Shown here piece by piece: positions 17,703 to 26,119 of a DNA stretch of 64,000 bases; within the stretch, counting starts at the first letter, position 1, and every line of letters begins with the position of its first letter. A program made the translations under genes and the position numbers. The notes beneath the pieces were generated by a model. That model was not told the origin of the DNA. It did not search any database and was given only the letters and a program-made list of their open reading frames with translations. The stretch is from Rhodospirillaceae bacterium. Lineage in GTDB: Bacteria; Pseudomonadota; Alphaproteobacteria; Reyranellales; Reyranellaceae. The stretch spans positions 62,001 to 126,000 of the forward strand of contig WOUR01000001.1 of the NCBI GenBank assembly GCA_009772935.1, written 5' to 3'.

Positions 17703-18707
17703 TCAGGTGTGCTGGATGGCCGAGAGGATCCAGTTGCCGCCACGGCCGCGCAGGAAGGTCCAGACTTCCGTCGCCTCGGTGCGCACCTGCTCGTTGCCCT
17801 CGACGATGCGGCCGTCGGCGACGTTGCGCATCACGTCGATCATGCTGAAGCGCATGGCGACGGAGGCGTAGTCGACCGCGCCCTCGCTCCAGGCCTCGGA
17901 GAGATCGCCCTGCTCGAGCTTCACGTCCGTGACCTTGTTCTCGACGCCGCGGCTCGCATTGGCCGCCAGGTCCTGGGAGAAATAGCCCAGCATCTCCGGC
18001 GTCACGAGCGTGCGCAGCTTGGGCAAATCGCCGGCGCTGTAGGCCGCCTGCACGTTGGTCAGCAGCGCCTCGAAGGCGTCGTAGTCGGCTGCGACGATCT
18101 CCAGCGGCTGGGTCGCGGTCGCCGCCGAGGCCGCACCCGCGCCACCCAGCATGCCGCCCATCAGGCCCGTCCGGGCCATCGAATTGGCACCCTGGTCCGG
18201 CGACATCGGCGTGCCGCCCATCGGGCCACCGGCACCCGCACCCGCGCCGGCGAAGGCTGCCTGCGGGGCACCGTTGCGCGACTTCCACCAGCGCACGGCG
18301 AAGTAGACGATGCCGCCGATCAGGGCGAGCTGGAGCAGGAAGCCCAGCATCCCGGCCATGCTGCCGAGGCCGGCGCCGAAGCCGCCGCCCATCAGCATGC
18401 CGATCAGGCCGGCGCCCAGCATGCCGCCCATCAGGCCCGTCAGGAACGGGTTGCGCTGCATGAAGCCGGGCTTGGCGCCGGCGGCGGCCGCGCTGGCCGG
18501 ATTGGCCGAGGGGCTCTGCTGCTGCGGCGTGGCGCTGCGCTCGACCGGCTTGGAGGTCGGCGCGGTCTGGGTCGGGGCCGGCGCCTGGCCGGACTTGCTG
18601 CCGCGGCTGCCGCCACCGCCCGCCCGCGCATCGGCGGGCGACGGGGCCAGCGAGGGCACCGCGATGATCAGAGCCGCGAGGATCGCGAGCCAACGAAACT
18701 TGGTCAT
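17703..18707 (-). CDS. Tim44-like domain protein, membrane-anchored
   Basis: A 334-residue exported or membrane protein. A signal sequence (LAILAALIIAVPSLAPSPADA) is followed by a low-complexity Ser/Pro/Gln linker and a glycine-methionine-rich hydrophobic region (GLMGGMLGAGLIGMLMGGG; FLLQLALIGGIVYFAVRWW). A C-terminal Tim44-like domain spans about residues 205-334 (YDAFEALLTNVQAAYSAGD; EVWTFLRGRGGNWILSAIQ). This architecture is widespread in alphaproteobacteria. In mitochondria Tim44 ties import motors to the membrane; the bacterial role is unknown. The ATG at 18707 opens the signal. It is a single-gene unit with its own terminator. Confidence 0.88.
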   Translation of the reverse strand: MTKFRWLAILAALIIAVPSLAPSPADARAGGGGSRGSKSGQAPAPTQTAPTSKPVERSATPQQQSPSANPASAAAAGAKPGFMQRNPFLTGLMGGMLGAGLIGMLMGGGFGAGLGSMAGMLGFLLQLALIGGIVYFAVRWWKSRNGAPQAAFAGAGAGAGGPMGGTPMSPDQGANSMARTGLMGGMLGGAGAASAATATQPLEIVAADYDAFEALLTNVQAAYSAGDLPKLRTLVTPEMLGYFSQDLAANASRGVENKVTDVKLEQGDLSEAWSEGAVDYASVAMRFSMIDVMRNVADGRIVEGNEQVRTEATEVWTFLRGRGGNWILSAIQHT

Positions 18708-18822
18708 TCGAACATCCCTGTTGAGCCGGGTTTCGTCCCGGCCGTTTTGCAGTGTGTATGTTAGGGGTCTTTGCCTGCGGTTCAAGGGCAACCGGCGCGC
18801 CGCGGGCGCCGTTTGGTCGGTT

Positions 18823-19251
18823 ATGCACATCAGGATTTTGGCCGCTGCCGTCGCGTTCTGGCCGGGCCTCGCCGCGGCCGAGGGCTGCCTCGACCAGGTG
18901 CGGGAACTGGCCCGGGCCCAGAACATCCCGACCGATCCGCCGACCGCCTCGCCCGACAAGGCGCCCCCCGGCAAACCGCCCGGCGTGACTTCGCGCGACC
19001 TCGGCCGGTCGGGCGGCGTGATCGAGCCGCCGGCCACGTCCGACCGCTCGGTCATAAGCCCGCCCGGCACGACCGACAGCCGCATGCCGACCCTGCCGGA
19101 CGTCACGGAAAAGCCGGGGACCTTGCCGCCGCAGCGGGCGGCGCTACAGGCGCTGCTGGTCGCGGCGCGCGCCGAAGCCGAGCGCGGCCAGGAGGCCAAT
19201 TGCGTCGACACGCTGAAAAAAGCCCGGGAACTCCTCGAGCGCTCGAAATAG
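18823..19251 (+). CDS. small exported hypothetical protein
   Basis: A 142-residue protein with a signal peptide (MHIRILAAAVAFWPGLAAAEG), a proline-rich low-complexity middle (PPTASPDKAPPGKPPG) and a short helical C-terminus (AALQALLVAARAEAERG) ending KKARELLERSK. Two cysteines, just after the signal and near the C-terminus, could form a disulfide. No family is recognised. Its last 108 bases overlap the end of the convergent membrane-protein gene, which is unusual, so one of the two 3' ends may be wrong. No clear ribosome-binding site was found before the ATG at 18823. Confidence 0.6.
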   Translation: MHIRILAAAVAFWPGLAAAEGCLDQVRELARAQNIPTDPPTASPDKAPPGKPPGVTSRDLGRSGGVIEPPATSDRSVISPPGTTDSRMPTLPDVTEKPGTLPPQRAALQALLVAARAEAERGQEANCVDTLKKARELLERSK

Positions 19252-19782
19252 CGAGGCGATCCAGGCCACGTCCTCGAGGTCGATCGGGCCCACGGCGAAA
19301 AACAGGCTGATGGAGGCGATCACAAGGGAGGCGGCGATGGCCGCGCGCCTCGCCACGGGGGGCCGTCGGACGGGCTGCACGCGATAGAGCGTGCGCCCTC
19401 CGTGCAGTTCGACCCTCTGGGCGATCCTCGGGCGCCTCCGGATTTCGGGCTCGCGCGGCAACCTCACCTGGCGCACCGACAGCGCATCGGGCGAAGTCTT
19501 GCGCAGCCTCTCGTCCACATCCGCCTTCGGTGCCGCCGCCAGCGCCGCCAGCGGATCGCGCGCCTGCTCCTCGCCCTGCCACGCCTCGGGCAGCACGCGC
19601 ACCAGCCGGACCAGCGTGAAGGCGAGCCAGGCGGTCGCGAGCGGCAGGCCGAGGCGGAAGGCGATGTGAGTCTCCGCCGTGTTCCAGGCCCACACGCTCA
19701 TCGAGGCGCCGGCCACGGCCATGACGAGGCCCGCGGCGAGGACGGCGACCGCAGTCAGGCGGAAGAGCAGACGCGACGACAT
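19144..19782 (-). CDS. hypothetical membrane protein with three hydrophobic segments
   Basis: A 212-residue protein of unknown function. Two membrane helices lie in the first 65 residues (LTAVAVLAAGLVMAVAGASM; LPLATAWLAFTLVRLVRVL). A basic cytosolic stretch follows, with many RR pairs (EIRRRPRIAQRVELHGG), then a third hydrophobic segment near 150-170 (AIAASLVIASISLFFAVGPI). It is the first gene after the hemolysin-III-like gene on this strand, 25 bases away, so the two may form an operon. The ATG at 19782 is preferred to the GTG at 19791. The C-terminus overlaps the convergent gene by 108 bases. Confidence 0.6.
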   Translation of the reverse strand: MSSRLLFRLTAVAVLAAGLVMAVAGASMSVWAWNTAETHIAFRLGLPLATAWLAFTLVRLVRVLPEAWQGEEQARDPLAALAAAPKADVDERLRKTSPDALSVRQVRLPREPEIRRRPRIAQRVELHGGRTLYRVQPVRRPPVARRAAIAASLVIASISLFFAVGPIDLEDVAWIASLFRALEEFPGFFQRVDAIGLLAALGFGARRDQQRL

Positions 19783-19807
19783 GAGGGTCACGTAAACCGG
19801 TGCCGCC

Positions 19808-20443
19808 TCACGGCGTCAACAGCGACAGGATCGCCGCATAGTGGATAGAAGCGGCCACGAGCACCGAGGCGTGCCACAGCGCCTGCTGGTACGGCAGCCG
19901 GCTCGACAGATGGAAGATCGTGCCCAGCGAATAGACAACGCCGCCTGCGAGAAGCAGGATCAGGCTCCCCCGCTCCACCGAGGCCAGCAGCTCGTCGATC
20001 GCGAACAGGCCGATCCAGCCCATCAGGAGGTAGAGCACGACCGAGATCTGCTCGATGCGTCGCGGCTGCAGGAACTTCGCGGCGATGCCCAGCGAAGCCG
20101 CCGCCCACATCACCGCCGTGAGGCCGCTCGACCAGGGTTCGCGCAGCTTCAGCAGGGTGAGCGGCGTGTAGGTGCCGGCGATCATGACGAAGATCGCGGC
20201 ATGGTCGAGCCGTCGCAGCCACTCGCGGCGCGGACTGGCGAGGCGCAGATTGTAGGCCGCCGAACAGGAGAGCATCGCCAGCAGCCCCACGACATAAACG
20301 AGGATCGGTCCGACCTGTCCCGGCTGCGACGAACCCGCGGCGACGATCAGGATCGCGGCCGCGCCGACCACGCCGAGGACGAGGCCGAGCGCATGAACCG
20401 CCGCATCGGCGCGCAGGTGACGGTCGAAATTCGGGGCTGACAT
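19808..20443 (-). CDS. hemolysin III / PAQR-family membrane protein
   Basis: A 211-residue protein with seven predicted membrane helices. It carries the family's histidine and acidic landmarks: RLDHAAIFVMIAGTYTPL in helix 3 and the C-terminal YQQALWHASVLVAASIHY, with two histidines that coordinate zinc in the PAQR fold. A serine in CSAAYN matches the helix 2 S-x-x-Y/H element. In bacteria the family (YqfA, HlyIII) is linked to membrane lipid homeostasis, and a hydrolase activity is suspected. The ATG at 20443 is the natural start. Probably upstream partner of the gene at 19144-19782. Confidence 0.9.
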   Translation of the reverse strand: MSAPNFDRHLRADAAVHALGLVLGVVGAAAILIVAAGSSQPGQVGPILVYVVGLLAMLSCSAAYNLRLASPRREWLRRLDHAAIFVMIAGTYTPLTLLKLREPWSSGLTAVMWAAASLGIAAKFLQPRRIEQISVVLYLLMGWIGLFAIDELLASVERGSLILLLAGGVVYSLGTIFHLSSRLPYQQALWHASVLVAASIHYAAILSLLTP

Positions 20444-20526
20444 GCGGTCACGATGAGGTCACCCGCCGTGTCCCGCAACCCATGCATCGAACGTCCCGTT
20501 ATGCGAGCCTGCACAAGGAGAACCCC

Positions 20527-20958
20527 GTGAAGCGTGTGATCGCCGGCCTTGCCATCGCCCTCGGACTATCGTCGGCCGCATTCGCGGCTCAACCCTGGGA
20601 CGGAACCTACGTCTACGAACAGGCGCTGGGACCGGGCGCCGGCGGCACCCAGAACTTCGTGACCCACACGCTCACCATCACCGGCCCCGACGGCTGTCGC
20701 CTCGTGGCGCAGGGCTTCCAGACCGACGAGACCATTCGCTGCAAGGCGATGCCCGACGGCGACCGGCTGCTGGTCACCTTCGTGAGCTTCGGCAGCGGCA
20801 AGGTCGAGAACAAGTACGGCGTGAAGCTCTACAGTCCCGGCCAGCCGCTGTTCGCGATCGCCGAGGCGCCGAACGGACTCGTCACCACATGGCAGGGTTA
20901 TTCCAAGGCCCTGGGCGACGGTGCGTCGAGCGCCGCGTTCAAGAAGGTGGGACGCTAG
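20527..20958 (+). CDS. small exported protein, DUF5991-like
   Basis: A 143-residue secreted protein: signal peptide VKRVIAGLAIALGLSSAAFA, then a compact beta domain starting AAQPWDGTYVYEQALG. The pattern WDGTYVYE...THTLTI...GC.L...GFQTDE.I.C fits the DUF5991 family as I remember it; its cysteines (GCRLV, IRCKA) probably pair. Function unknown. The GTG at 20527 has an excellent AAGGAGAA ribosome-binding site, better than the in-frame ATG at 20482, which would bury the signal sequence. The RidA gene follows 49 bases later on the same strand. Confidence 0.7.
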   Translation: MKRVIAGLAIALGLSSAAFAAQPWDGTYVYEQALGPGAGGTQNFVTHTLTITGPDGCRLVAQGFQTDETIRCKAMPDGDRLLVTFVSFGSGKVENKYGVKLYSPGQPLFAIAEAPNGLVTTWQGYSKALGDGASSAAFKKVGR

Positions 20959-21007
20959 CAGGGCAGCGGATAAAGTGGCTCCAACCGAACCGGAGGAGAC
21001 CCGAAAC

Positions 21008-21421
21008 ATGTCCGACATCGCCTATACGCCGATCCTGCCCGAAGGCTGGCTGCGCCCGCGCGGCTTCTCCCATGCCGTGGTCGCCACGGGTACGCGCAGC
21101 GTGCGCATCGCCGGCCAGATCGGTCGCGAGCCGGCGCAGGCGCACATCCCCGCCGACGCCGATGCCGGCACGCAGTGGCGCATCGCGCTGTCCAACCTCG
21201 TGGCCGTGCTGAAGGCCGCCGGCGGCCAGCCGGAGCACCTCGTTGCGCTGCGCGCCTACGTCACCGACATCGCCGAGTTCAACGCCGCCGGTGCGGCGGT
21301 CGGCGCCGCCTGGGGCGCCACGCTCGGCCGCCACTTCCCGGCGATGACGCTGGTGCAGGTCTCGGCCCTGATCGACCCCAACGCCAAGGTCGAGATCGAG
21401 GGCGAGGCGATCCTTCCCTAG
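21008..21421 (+). CDS. RidA/YjgF-family enamine/imine deaminase
   Basis: A 137-residue protein of the Rid superfamily, which hydrolyses reactive enamine/imine intermediates from PLP enzymes; the fold is a trimer in the cytosol. The family signature is present in ALRAYVTDIAEFNAAGAA and in the C-terminal LIDPNAKVEIEGEAILP. The arginine that binds the carboxylate in true RidA would fall in the LRAYV segment. A GGAGGAG ribosome-binding site precedes the ATG at 21008. It converges with the CoA-transferase gene, with only 8 bases between stops. Confidence 0.88.
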   Translation: MSDIAYTPILPEGWLRPRGFSHAVVATGTRSVRIAGQIGREPAQAHIPADADAGTQWRIALSNLVAVLKAAGGQPEHLVALRAYVTDIAEFNAAGAAVGAAWGATLGRHFPAMTLVQVSALIDPNAKVEIEGEAILP

Positions 21422-21429
21422 GGAGGGTC

Positions 21430-22647
21430 TCAGATGATCTTGCGGGCGCGCAGGTCGGCCAGTTCGGCCGGCCCGTAGCCCAGCTCGCCCAGCACCGCGT
21501 CATTGTGTTCGCCGAGCTCGGGCGCGATGCCGGGTTTGGCCGGCGTCTCGGAGAACTTCCACGGCGTTCCGTGCACTTTAAGCTTCCGGCCGAGCTTGGG
21601 ATACTCGACCTCGGTGACGTAGCCGTTGGCCACGACGTCAGGATCGTTGGAGGCTTCGAGGAGCGTGTTGATCGGCGCCGAGACGATGTCGGCGCCGCGC
21701 AGACGGGCGACCCAGTCCTCGCGCGTTCCGGTCGCGAACAGGGCGTCGAGCGTGGCGAGAAGCTCGATGCGCTTGGGGTCATTGTCGATGATCACGCCGA
21801 GATCGGCGAAGCCCGCCTTCTCCAGAGGCTCGTGGAAGCCGAGCGACGTCATCGCGTCCTTCCAGTCCTCCGGGCCGGTGATCTGGAAGACCAGCGGCTT
21901 GCCGTCGCGATCGTCGAAGCTCGCGCTGATGCCCGGCCGCTCGCGCGTGCCGGTGACGCGGGCCTGCCCGGTGACCGGATTGCGGTCGCGCCACATCGCC
22001 GTCTGCAGCGTCCAGCCCATCAACCGGATCTGGCCGCCGAGCAGCGAGAGGTCGATCTTCTGGCCGACTCCCGTCGTCCGCGCGTGCGTGAGCGCCGCCA
22101 GGGCGCCGCCGAAGGCCAGGATCGCGCAGGTTTCGTCCGCCACCGACACGACGCCGGTCTTCATCTTCTGGCCCGCCGTGGAATAGGCTTCGGCAATGCC
22201 GCCCAGCGCCTGCGCCATCGAATCAGTGCCCGGCAGGCCGGCATGCGGTCCGTCCGGGCCGTAGCCCGAGATCGAGACATAGACGAGCTTCGGGTTGACC
22301 TTGCGAAGCTCCTCCCAGCCGAAGCCGTTCTTCTCGGCCGCGCCGGGGCGGAAGTTCTGGCCGAAGATGTCGGCCTTCGCGACCAGCTTGCACAGGATCG
22401 CGCGCCCCTCCTCGCTCTTGAGGTTCAGCGTCACGCTCTTCACGCCGCGATTGTTTGTCTCGAAGAAGGTGCTCCCCATGCCCGACAGCACGGTCATGCG
22501 GCGCGACGGGTCGCCGCCCTGGGGCGATTCGATCTTGATCACGTCGGCGCCGAGATCGGCCATCAGCATCCAGGGCACGGTGCCCGCCTGCGCGGTGGAG
22601 CAGGAGACGACCTTGACGCCCTGCAGCGGGCCGTGGGGAACGGACAT
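21430..22647 (-). CDS. class III (CaiB/BaiF-type) CoA-transferase
   Basis: A 405-residue cytosolic enzyme moving CoA between carboxylic acids. Family landmarks are LQGVKVVS at the start, MLMADLGADVIKIESPQGGD, FFETNNRGVKSVTLNLKS, the GYGPDGPHAGLPGTDSMAQAL segment in which the aspartate of PGTD is the expected nucleophile, and IDLSLLGGQIRLMG. The acid substrate cannot be told. The ATG at 22647 matches the family N-terminus (MSVPHGPLQGVKVVS). The desaturase gene upstream on the same strand ends 39 bases before this start, so co-transcription is possible. Confidence 0.9.
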   Translation of the reverse strand: MSVPHGPLQGVKVVSCSTAQAGTVPWMLMADLGADVIKIESPQGGDPSRRMTVLSGMGSTFFETNNRGVKSVTLNLKSEEGRAILCKLVAKADIFGQNFRPGAAEKNGFGWEELRKVNPKLVYVSISGYGPDGPHAGLPGTDSMAQALGGIAEAYSTAGQKMKTGVVSVADETCAILAFGGALAALTHARTTGVGQKIDLSLLGGQIRLMGWTLQTAMWRDRNPVTGQARVTGTRERPGISASFDDRDGKPLVFQITGPEDWKDAMTSLGFHEPLEKAGFADLGVIIDNDPKRIELLATLDALFATGTREDWVARLRGADIVSAPINTLLEASNDPDVVANGYVTEVEYPKLGRKLKVHGTPWKFSETPAKPGIAPELGEHNDAVLGELGYGPAELADLRARKII

Positions 22648-22686
22648 TGACGTGGGCTCCTCTGTTGGCCCCACGCTAGAGCAAGA

Positions 22687-23721
22687 TCAAGCGGGCGTCT
22701 CCAGCCGCGCCACGTCGCAGAACCGAACGAGGCGGCTCGACGCTTCGTCCCACAATGTAAGCCGTGGCGCAGCGAGGCCGGCACGCAGGCCGAGCGGCGG
22801 AACGGCGCGCACCGTCTGGGCCGCTTCGTGAGCCTGCGGCAAACGGTAGTTCGGAATGCGCTGGTTGAGATGGTGCACGTGATGGAAGCCGATATTGCCG
22901 GTGAACCAGCGCAGGACGATCGGCAGGTCGAACCAGGACGATCCGTCCATCGCGGCATCGACGTAACGCCAGGCGCCGCGACCGGTCCACTGCGCGCCCG
23001 GAAAGCGATGCTGCAGGGTGAACAGCCACACGCCGAGGATCGACGCCACGACCATGAGCGACAAATGCACCAGCAGCACGTCGCGCCAGCCCAGCAGAAG
23101 AACAAGGGTCGCGAACAAGGCCACGAGGCTCGCATTGGTGAGCAGGACCGAGCGGCGTTCGTGCGCCCAGGCGCGCGGCGTGTCGAACGGCGTGCGGTAG
23201 AGCAGCACGAACACCAGGGGCGGCAGCAGGAAGTTGGCGATCAATGGATGGCGCACGAGGCGATGAAAGAACCTCTGCCAGGGCGACAAAGCGAGGTAGG
23301 CGCGCACTGTGAGGCACGAGGAATAGATGTCGCTGCCGCGATCGCCGCGATCGAGATTGTTCCATTCGGCATGATGTTGCGCGTGCTGGCGCCGCCAGCT
23401 GGCGAAGGGTGTGAGGGTGCACAGGCTGCACAACCGGCCGACGATCGTATTGGCGCGGCGCGACACGAAGAACGAGCCGTGTCCGCAATCGTGTTGAACG
23501 ATGAACACGCGCACCATGAACGCGCCGGTCGGTATGGCGAGGGCAAGGACGAGCCATGGGGAAATGCCGCAGGCGACGTACATGGCTGCGCAACCCGCGA
23601 GGAAGGGACCGAATGACGTGGCGAGTTGCAGGAGACTCTGCCGCAGAGAGGGGCGCGCGAACGATGCGGCGGCCGCGCGCAACTCGATATCCACGATATC
23701 AGGGGTAGAATGAGGCTCCAT
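22687..23721 (-). CDS. membrane fatty acid desaturase
   Basis: A 344-residue integral membrane di-iron desaturase. The three histidine boxes are complete: HDCGHGS near residue 85, HAQHH near 122 and HHVHH near 275. Hydrophobic pairs flank the boxes. The box spacing is like the omega-6/omega-3 acyl-lipid desaturase branch, so it probably introduces a double bond into phospholipid acyl chains. The ATG at 23721 has a GGAGG ribosome-binding site. The gene is divergent from a cold-shock gene across 260 bases, a suggestive pairing because desaturation is a classic response to cold. Confidence 0.9.
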   Translation of the reverse strand: MEPHSTPDIVDIELRAAAASFARPSLRQSLLQLATSFGPFLAGCAAMYVACGISPWLVLALAIPTGAFMVRVFIVQHDCGHGSFFVSRRANTIVGRLCSLCTLTPFASWRRQHAQHHAEWNNLDRGDRGSDIYSSCLTVRAYLALSPWQRFFHRLVRHPLIANFLLPPLVFVLLYRTPFDTPRAWAHERRSVLLTNASLVALFATLVLLLGWRDVLLVHLSLMVVASILGVWLFTLQHRFPGAQWTGRGAWRYVDAAMDGSSWFDLPIVLRWFTGNIGFHHVHHLNQRIPNYRLPQAHEAAQTVRAVPPLGLRAGLAAPRLTLWDEASSRLVRFCDVARLETPA

Positions 23722-23981
23722 GAGCACCTCCGTCCGTCGCCACAAAGCGAGGAGGAACATTATTTGGACCTTGATAGTGTCCGAACAAGGGACCATATGG
23801 AGCTTGTCGATATACGGACATCTGATTTGGTCCGCGCCCGCCGGCATTGTTCAGCGGCCCCGCTCCACGACACGTGATCCCGAAAGCCAGTGCAAATTCG
23901 ACGGGTTCCAGCGCTCTTCCGCTTGTTCAAATGCGGAGAGCGCCCGGACTCGCATATCCAAAAGTCAAAAAGGGGTCTCCC

Positions 23982-24200
23982 ATGACAACGACGACGGGAA
24001 CCGTGAAGTGGTTCAATATTCAGAAGGGCTTCGGCTTCATTCAGCCGGACAATGGCGGCACCGACGCCTTCGTGCACATCAGCGCAGTCGAGCGCGCCGG
24101 CATGAGCATGCTGAGCGAGGGCCAGAAGGTGGAATTCGAGCTGGTCGCCGATCGCAAGAGCGGCAAGATGGCAGCGGAAAACCTCAAGGCCGCATCCTGA
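23982..24200 (+). CDS. cold-shock domain protein
   Basis: A 72-residue single-domain RNA/DNA-binding protein with both RNP motifs: KGFGFIQ and DAFVHIS. The N-terminus TGTVKWFN is diagnostic. Members melt RNA structures and act in cold, starvation or stress adaptation. The ATG at 23982 follows AGGGG. The 260-base leader between it and the divergent desaturase could carry a regulated 5' UTR. A second, less related cold-shock gene lies at 36721-36927. Confidence 0.95.
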   Translation: MTTTTGTVKWFNIQKGFGFIQPDNGGTDAFVHISAVERAGMSMLSEGQKVEFELVADRKSGKMAAENLKAAS

Positions 24201-24205
24201 TCACG

Positions 24206-24227
24206 GGCCGCCGTTGACACGGCGGCC
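24206..24227. terminator. GC-rich hairpin after the cold-shock gene
   Basis: Perfect 8-base stem GGCCGCCG / CGGCGGCC around TTGACA, starting five bases after the stop. It lacks a T-run, so it may stabilise the mRNA 3' end or act with the terminator at 24293. Confidence 0.55.
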
Positions 24228-24292
24228 GCCCTCCTTCCTGCGCGCCACCACGGATGTACTGGGGTGCGCGGCTGGAGTGGCAACGCGATATG

Positions 24293-24322
24293 GCCCCGTT
24301 CCTGGAAAGGAGCGGGGCTTTT
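24293..24322 (+). terminator. rho-independent terminator downstream of the cold-shock gene
   Basis: Stem GCCCCG / CGGGGC with an inner CCT/AGG pair and a GGAA loop, followed by CTTTTC on the + strand. It ends nine bases before the convergent gene's stop at 24332. Confidence 0.75.
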
Positions 24323-24331
24323 CGTATTCTG

Positions 24332-24622
24332 TCAGTTCGCCTTGAAGACCTTGGCCATCGCCGACATCAGGTCCCTGGGGCCTCTGTCCATCAGCATAGC
24401 CTTGGGCAGTTCGTCGAACCGCTGACGGCCGCTGACCGTTAGGCACGGGCCGTCCTTGCCATCCTGGATCAGTCGCAGGTTGCGCAATCGGGTCAGGTCC
24501 TGGGCGCGCATTGCCCGCACGTCCGACTGGCCGAAGGCGACCCGCCGCAAGGTGACCTCCTCGTCGGGCGTGAGTATGGCGATGGGCTTAGCGGAAGTTT
24601 CGGGTTTTCGGTCAACGGCCAT
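24332..24622 (-). CDS. small conserved hypothetical protein
   Basis: A 96-residue soluble protein, no signal or membrane segment. The pattern AILTPDEEVTLRRVAFGQSD... DLTRLRNLRLIQDGKDGPCLT... GRQRFDELPKA looks like a small winged-helix-like fold in which the recognition helix would be the RLRNLRLI stretch. I recall similar short proteins in Bradyrhizobium-type genomes, without a known role. The ATG at 24622 is chosen because GAGGTG lies seven bases upstream; the longer open reading has no ribosome-binding site. It could be a small regulator, but nothing proves this. Confidence 0.6.
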   Translation of the reverse strand: MAVDRKPETSAKPIAILTPDEEVTLRRVAFGQSDVRAMRAQDLTRLRNLRLIQDGKDGPCLTVSGRQRFDELPKAMLMDRGPRDLMSAMAKVFKAN

Positions 24623-24862
24623 GTCGCACCTCGTCTTGCGCGTCGATGCATCGTCGGATGCGTCGGAATCAGGAGGCGCCGACGGAGACGTCGCCGAATA
24701 CCCCCTGTAAATGGGCGCTCGGTAGTCCTGCGGCAAGCACTCATTCCCGCGCGGCAGGACGACGTTACCGCCAGAGGCGGATGTCGAAACCGACCGGGTC
24801 GAACTTGAGCATGTCGGGCGCCTGCCCCATCTGGCGTTGGCGGTCCCGATCCACTCGCCGCC

Positions 24863-25843
24863 TCAGTCGCCCGCCGCGATGTTTCGCTCCCTGGCGATGC
24901 CGGCGAACGTGTCGACCGTGCGATCGAAGAGCTGATCGAAAGCCTTGCCGTCCGCGCCGACCGGATCGAAGCCGAGATCGGCAAGCCGCGCGATCACGGC
25001 CTTGTCCTGGAGGACGGCCAGCACGCCGTCATGGAAGCGCTGTGTTGCGGCGACGGGCGTTCCCTTGGGTGCCAGCAGCCCCTGCCACGTCGTCTGGACG
25101 AACCCCGGCGCGATCGTCTCGGCTGCCGTGGGCACATCGGCGAACGCCTTGGATCGCCGCTCACTGGTGATGGCCAGCGCCACGAGCTGCCCACCGCGCG
25201 CCTGCGGGACGCCAGCCGCGAAGGTGACGACGCCGGCATCTATGTTGCCCGATATCAGATCCTGCAACAGCGGTCCGCCGCCACGATAGGGCACGTGCGT
25301 CACGCGAAGATCGCCCGCCGCCCGCAGCAGCAGTTCGCTCGTCAGATGCTGGCTGCTGCCCAGGCCCGGCACGCCGACATTGAGCTTGCCGGGATTGGCT
25401 TTGGCCGCCGCCGCAAAGGCCTCCGCGGTGGCCAGGCCCGAACGCGGATGGGTGAACAGCCCCTGCGGCCCCGAGATCGCGTGCGTCACCGGCTGGAAGG
25501 CCCGATAGAGCGCCGGCGTTCCCGCGACTGGCAGCGCCTCGGTCGCTGCGAACGTGTCGTTCACGAGGACGATCGTGTAGCCGTCGGGCTGGGCGCGCGA
25601 GGCGCTCAGCGTGCCGACCCGGCCGGCGCCGCCGCCGATATTCTCGACGATCACCGTCTGCCCGAGTTGGGCACTGAGCGGGGCCTGGATGACGCGCGCG
25701 AAGGCATCGACGCCGCCGCCCGGTGGCCACGGCACGACGATCCTCACGGACCGGCTGGGATAGATTCCCTGGGCGCGCGCGACGAAAGGCGCGGCAAGGC
25801 TCGTTGCGGCAAGGGCCGCCATCAGGTGACGTCGTTTGAGCAT
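24863..25843 (-). CDS. Bug-family tripartite tricarboxylate receptor (orphan)
   Basis: A 326-residue periplasmic binding protein. The signal peptide is KRRHLMAALAATSLAAPFVARA. The Bug landmarks are YPSRSVRIVVPWPPGGGVD, VIVENIGGGAGRVG, QPDGYTIVL, HVPYRGGGPLLQDLISGNID and FADVPTAAETI. No membrane partner (TctA/TctB) is nearby. It is separated from the PLP-enzyme gene upstream by 276 bases with nothing else recognisable, so it probably has its own promoter. The ligand is unknown; such receptors bind carboxylates, amino acids or nicotinate-like acids. Confidence 0.9.
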   Translation of the reverse strand: MLKRRHLMAALAATSLAAPFVARAQGIYPSRSVRIVVPWPPGGGVDAFARVIQAPLSAQLGQTVIVENIGGGAGRVGTLSASRAQPDGYTIVLVNDTFAATEALPVAGTPALYRAFQPVTHAISGPQGLFTHPRSGLATAEAFAAAAKANPGKLNVGVPGLGSSQHLTSELLLRAAGDLRVTHVPYRGGGPLLQDLISGNIDAGVVTFAAGVPQARGGQLVALAITSERRSKAFADVPTAAETIAPGFVQTTWQGLLAPKGTPVAATQRFHDGVLAVLQDKAVIARLADLGFDPVGADGKAFDQLFDRTVDTFAGIARERNIAAGD

Positions 25844-26119
25844 GACTTCTCCGGTCGCCGCCGCGGATGCGGGGCGTTGGCTTCGATGAAGGTTTCGGGA
25901 TCAGACGGTGTCGCGCGTCAGCGTCGACACGAAGGGCTGAATGATCGGGAGAGCATGCATCGAAACTGGCCGCGCCCCCGTTTGGGGTCAATGAAACGGC
26001 TTCGTCGATCTGTGGCCTGACGGCGGACGAAACTTCTGCGCGTTCCATCGCGCGCAGCAAGCATTGCGCGATGACCGCAATGCTTCGTCAAAATGCGGCG
26101 CGGAGGCGCATCTTGGACG

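Noticed and set aside
23760..23870. The inverted repeat TGTCCG ... CGGACA between the desaturase and cold-shock genes as a firm operator.
   Set aside because: Arms are only six bases and about 30 bases apart; too weak to annotate as a site, mentioned only as a lead.
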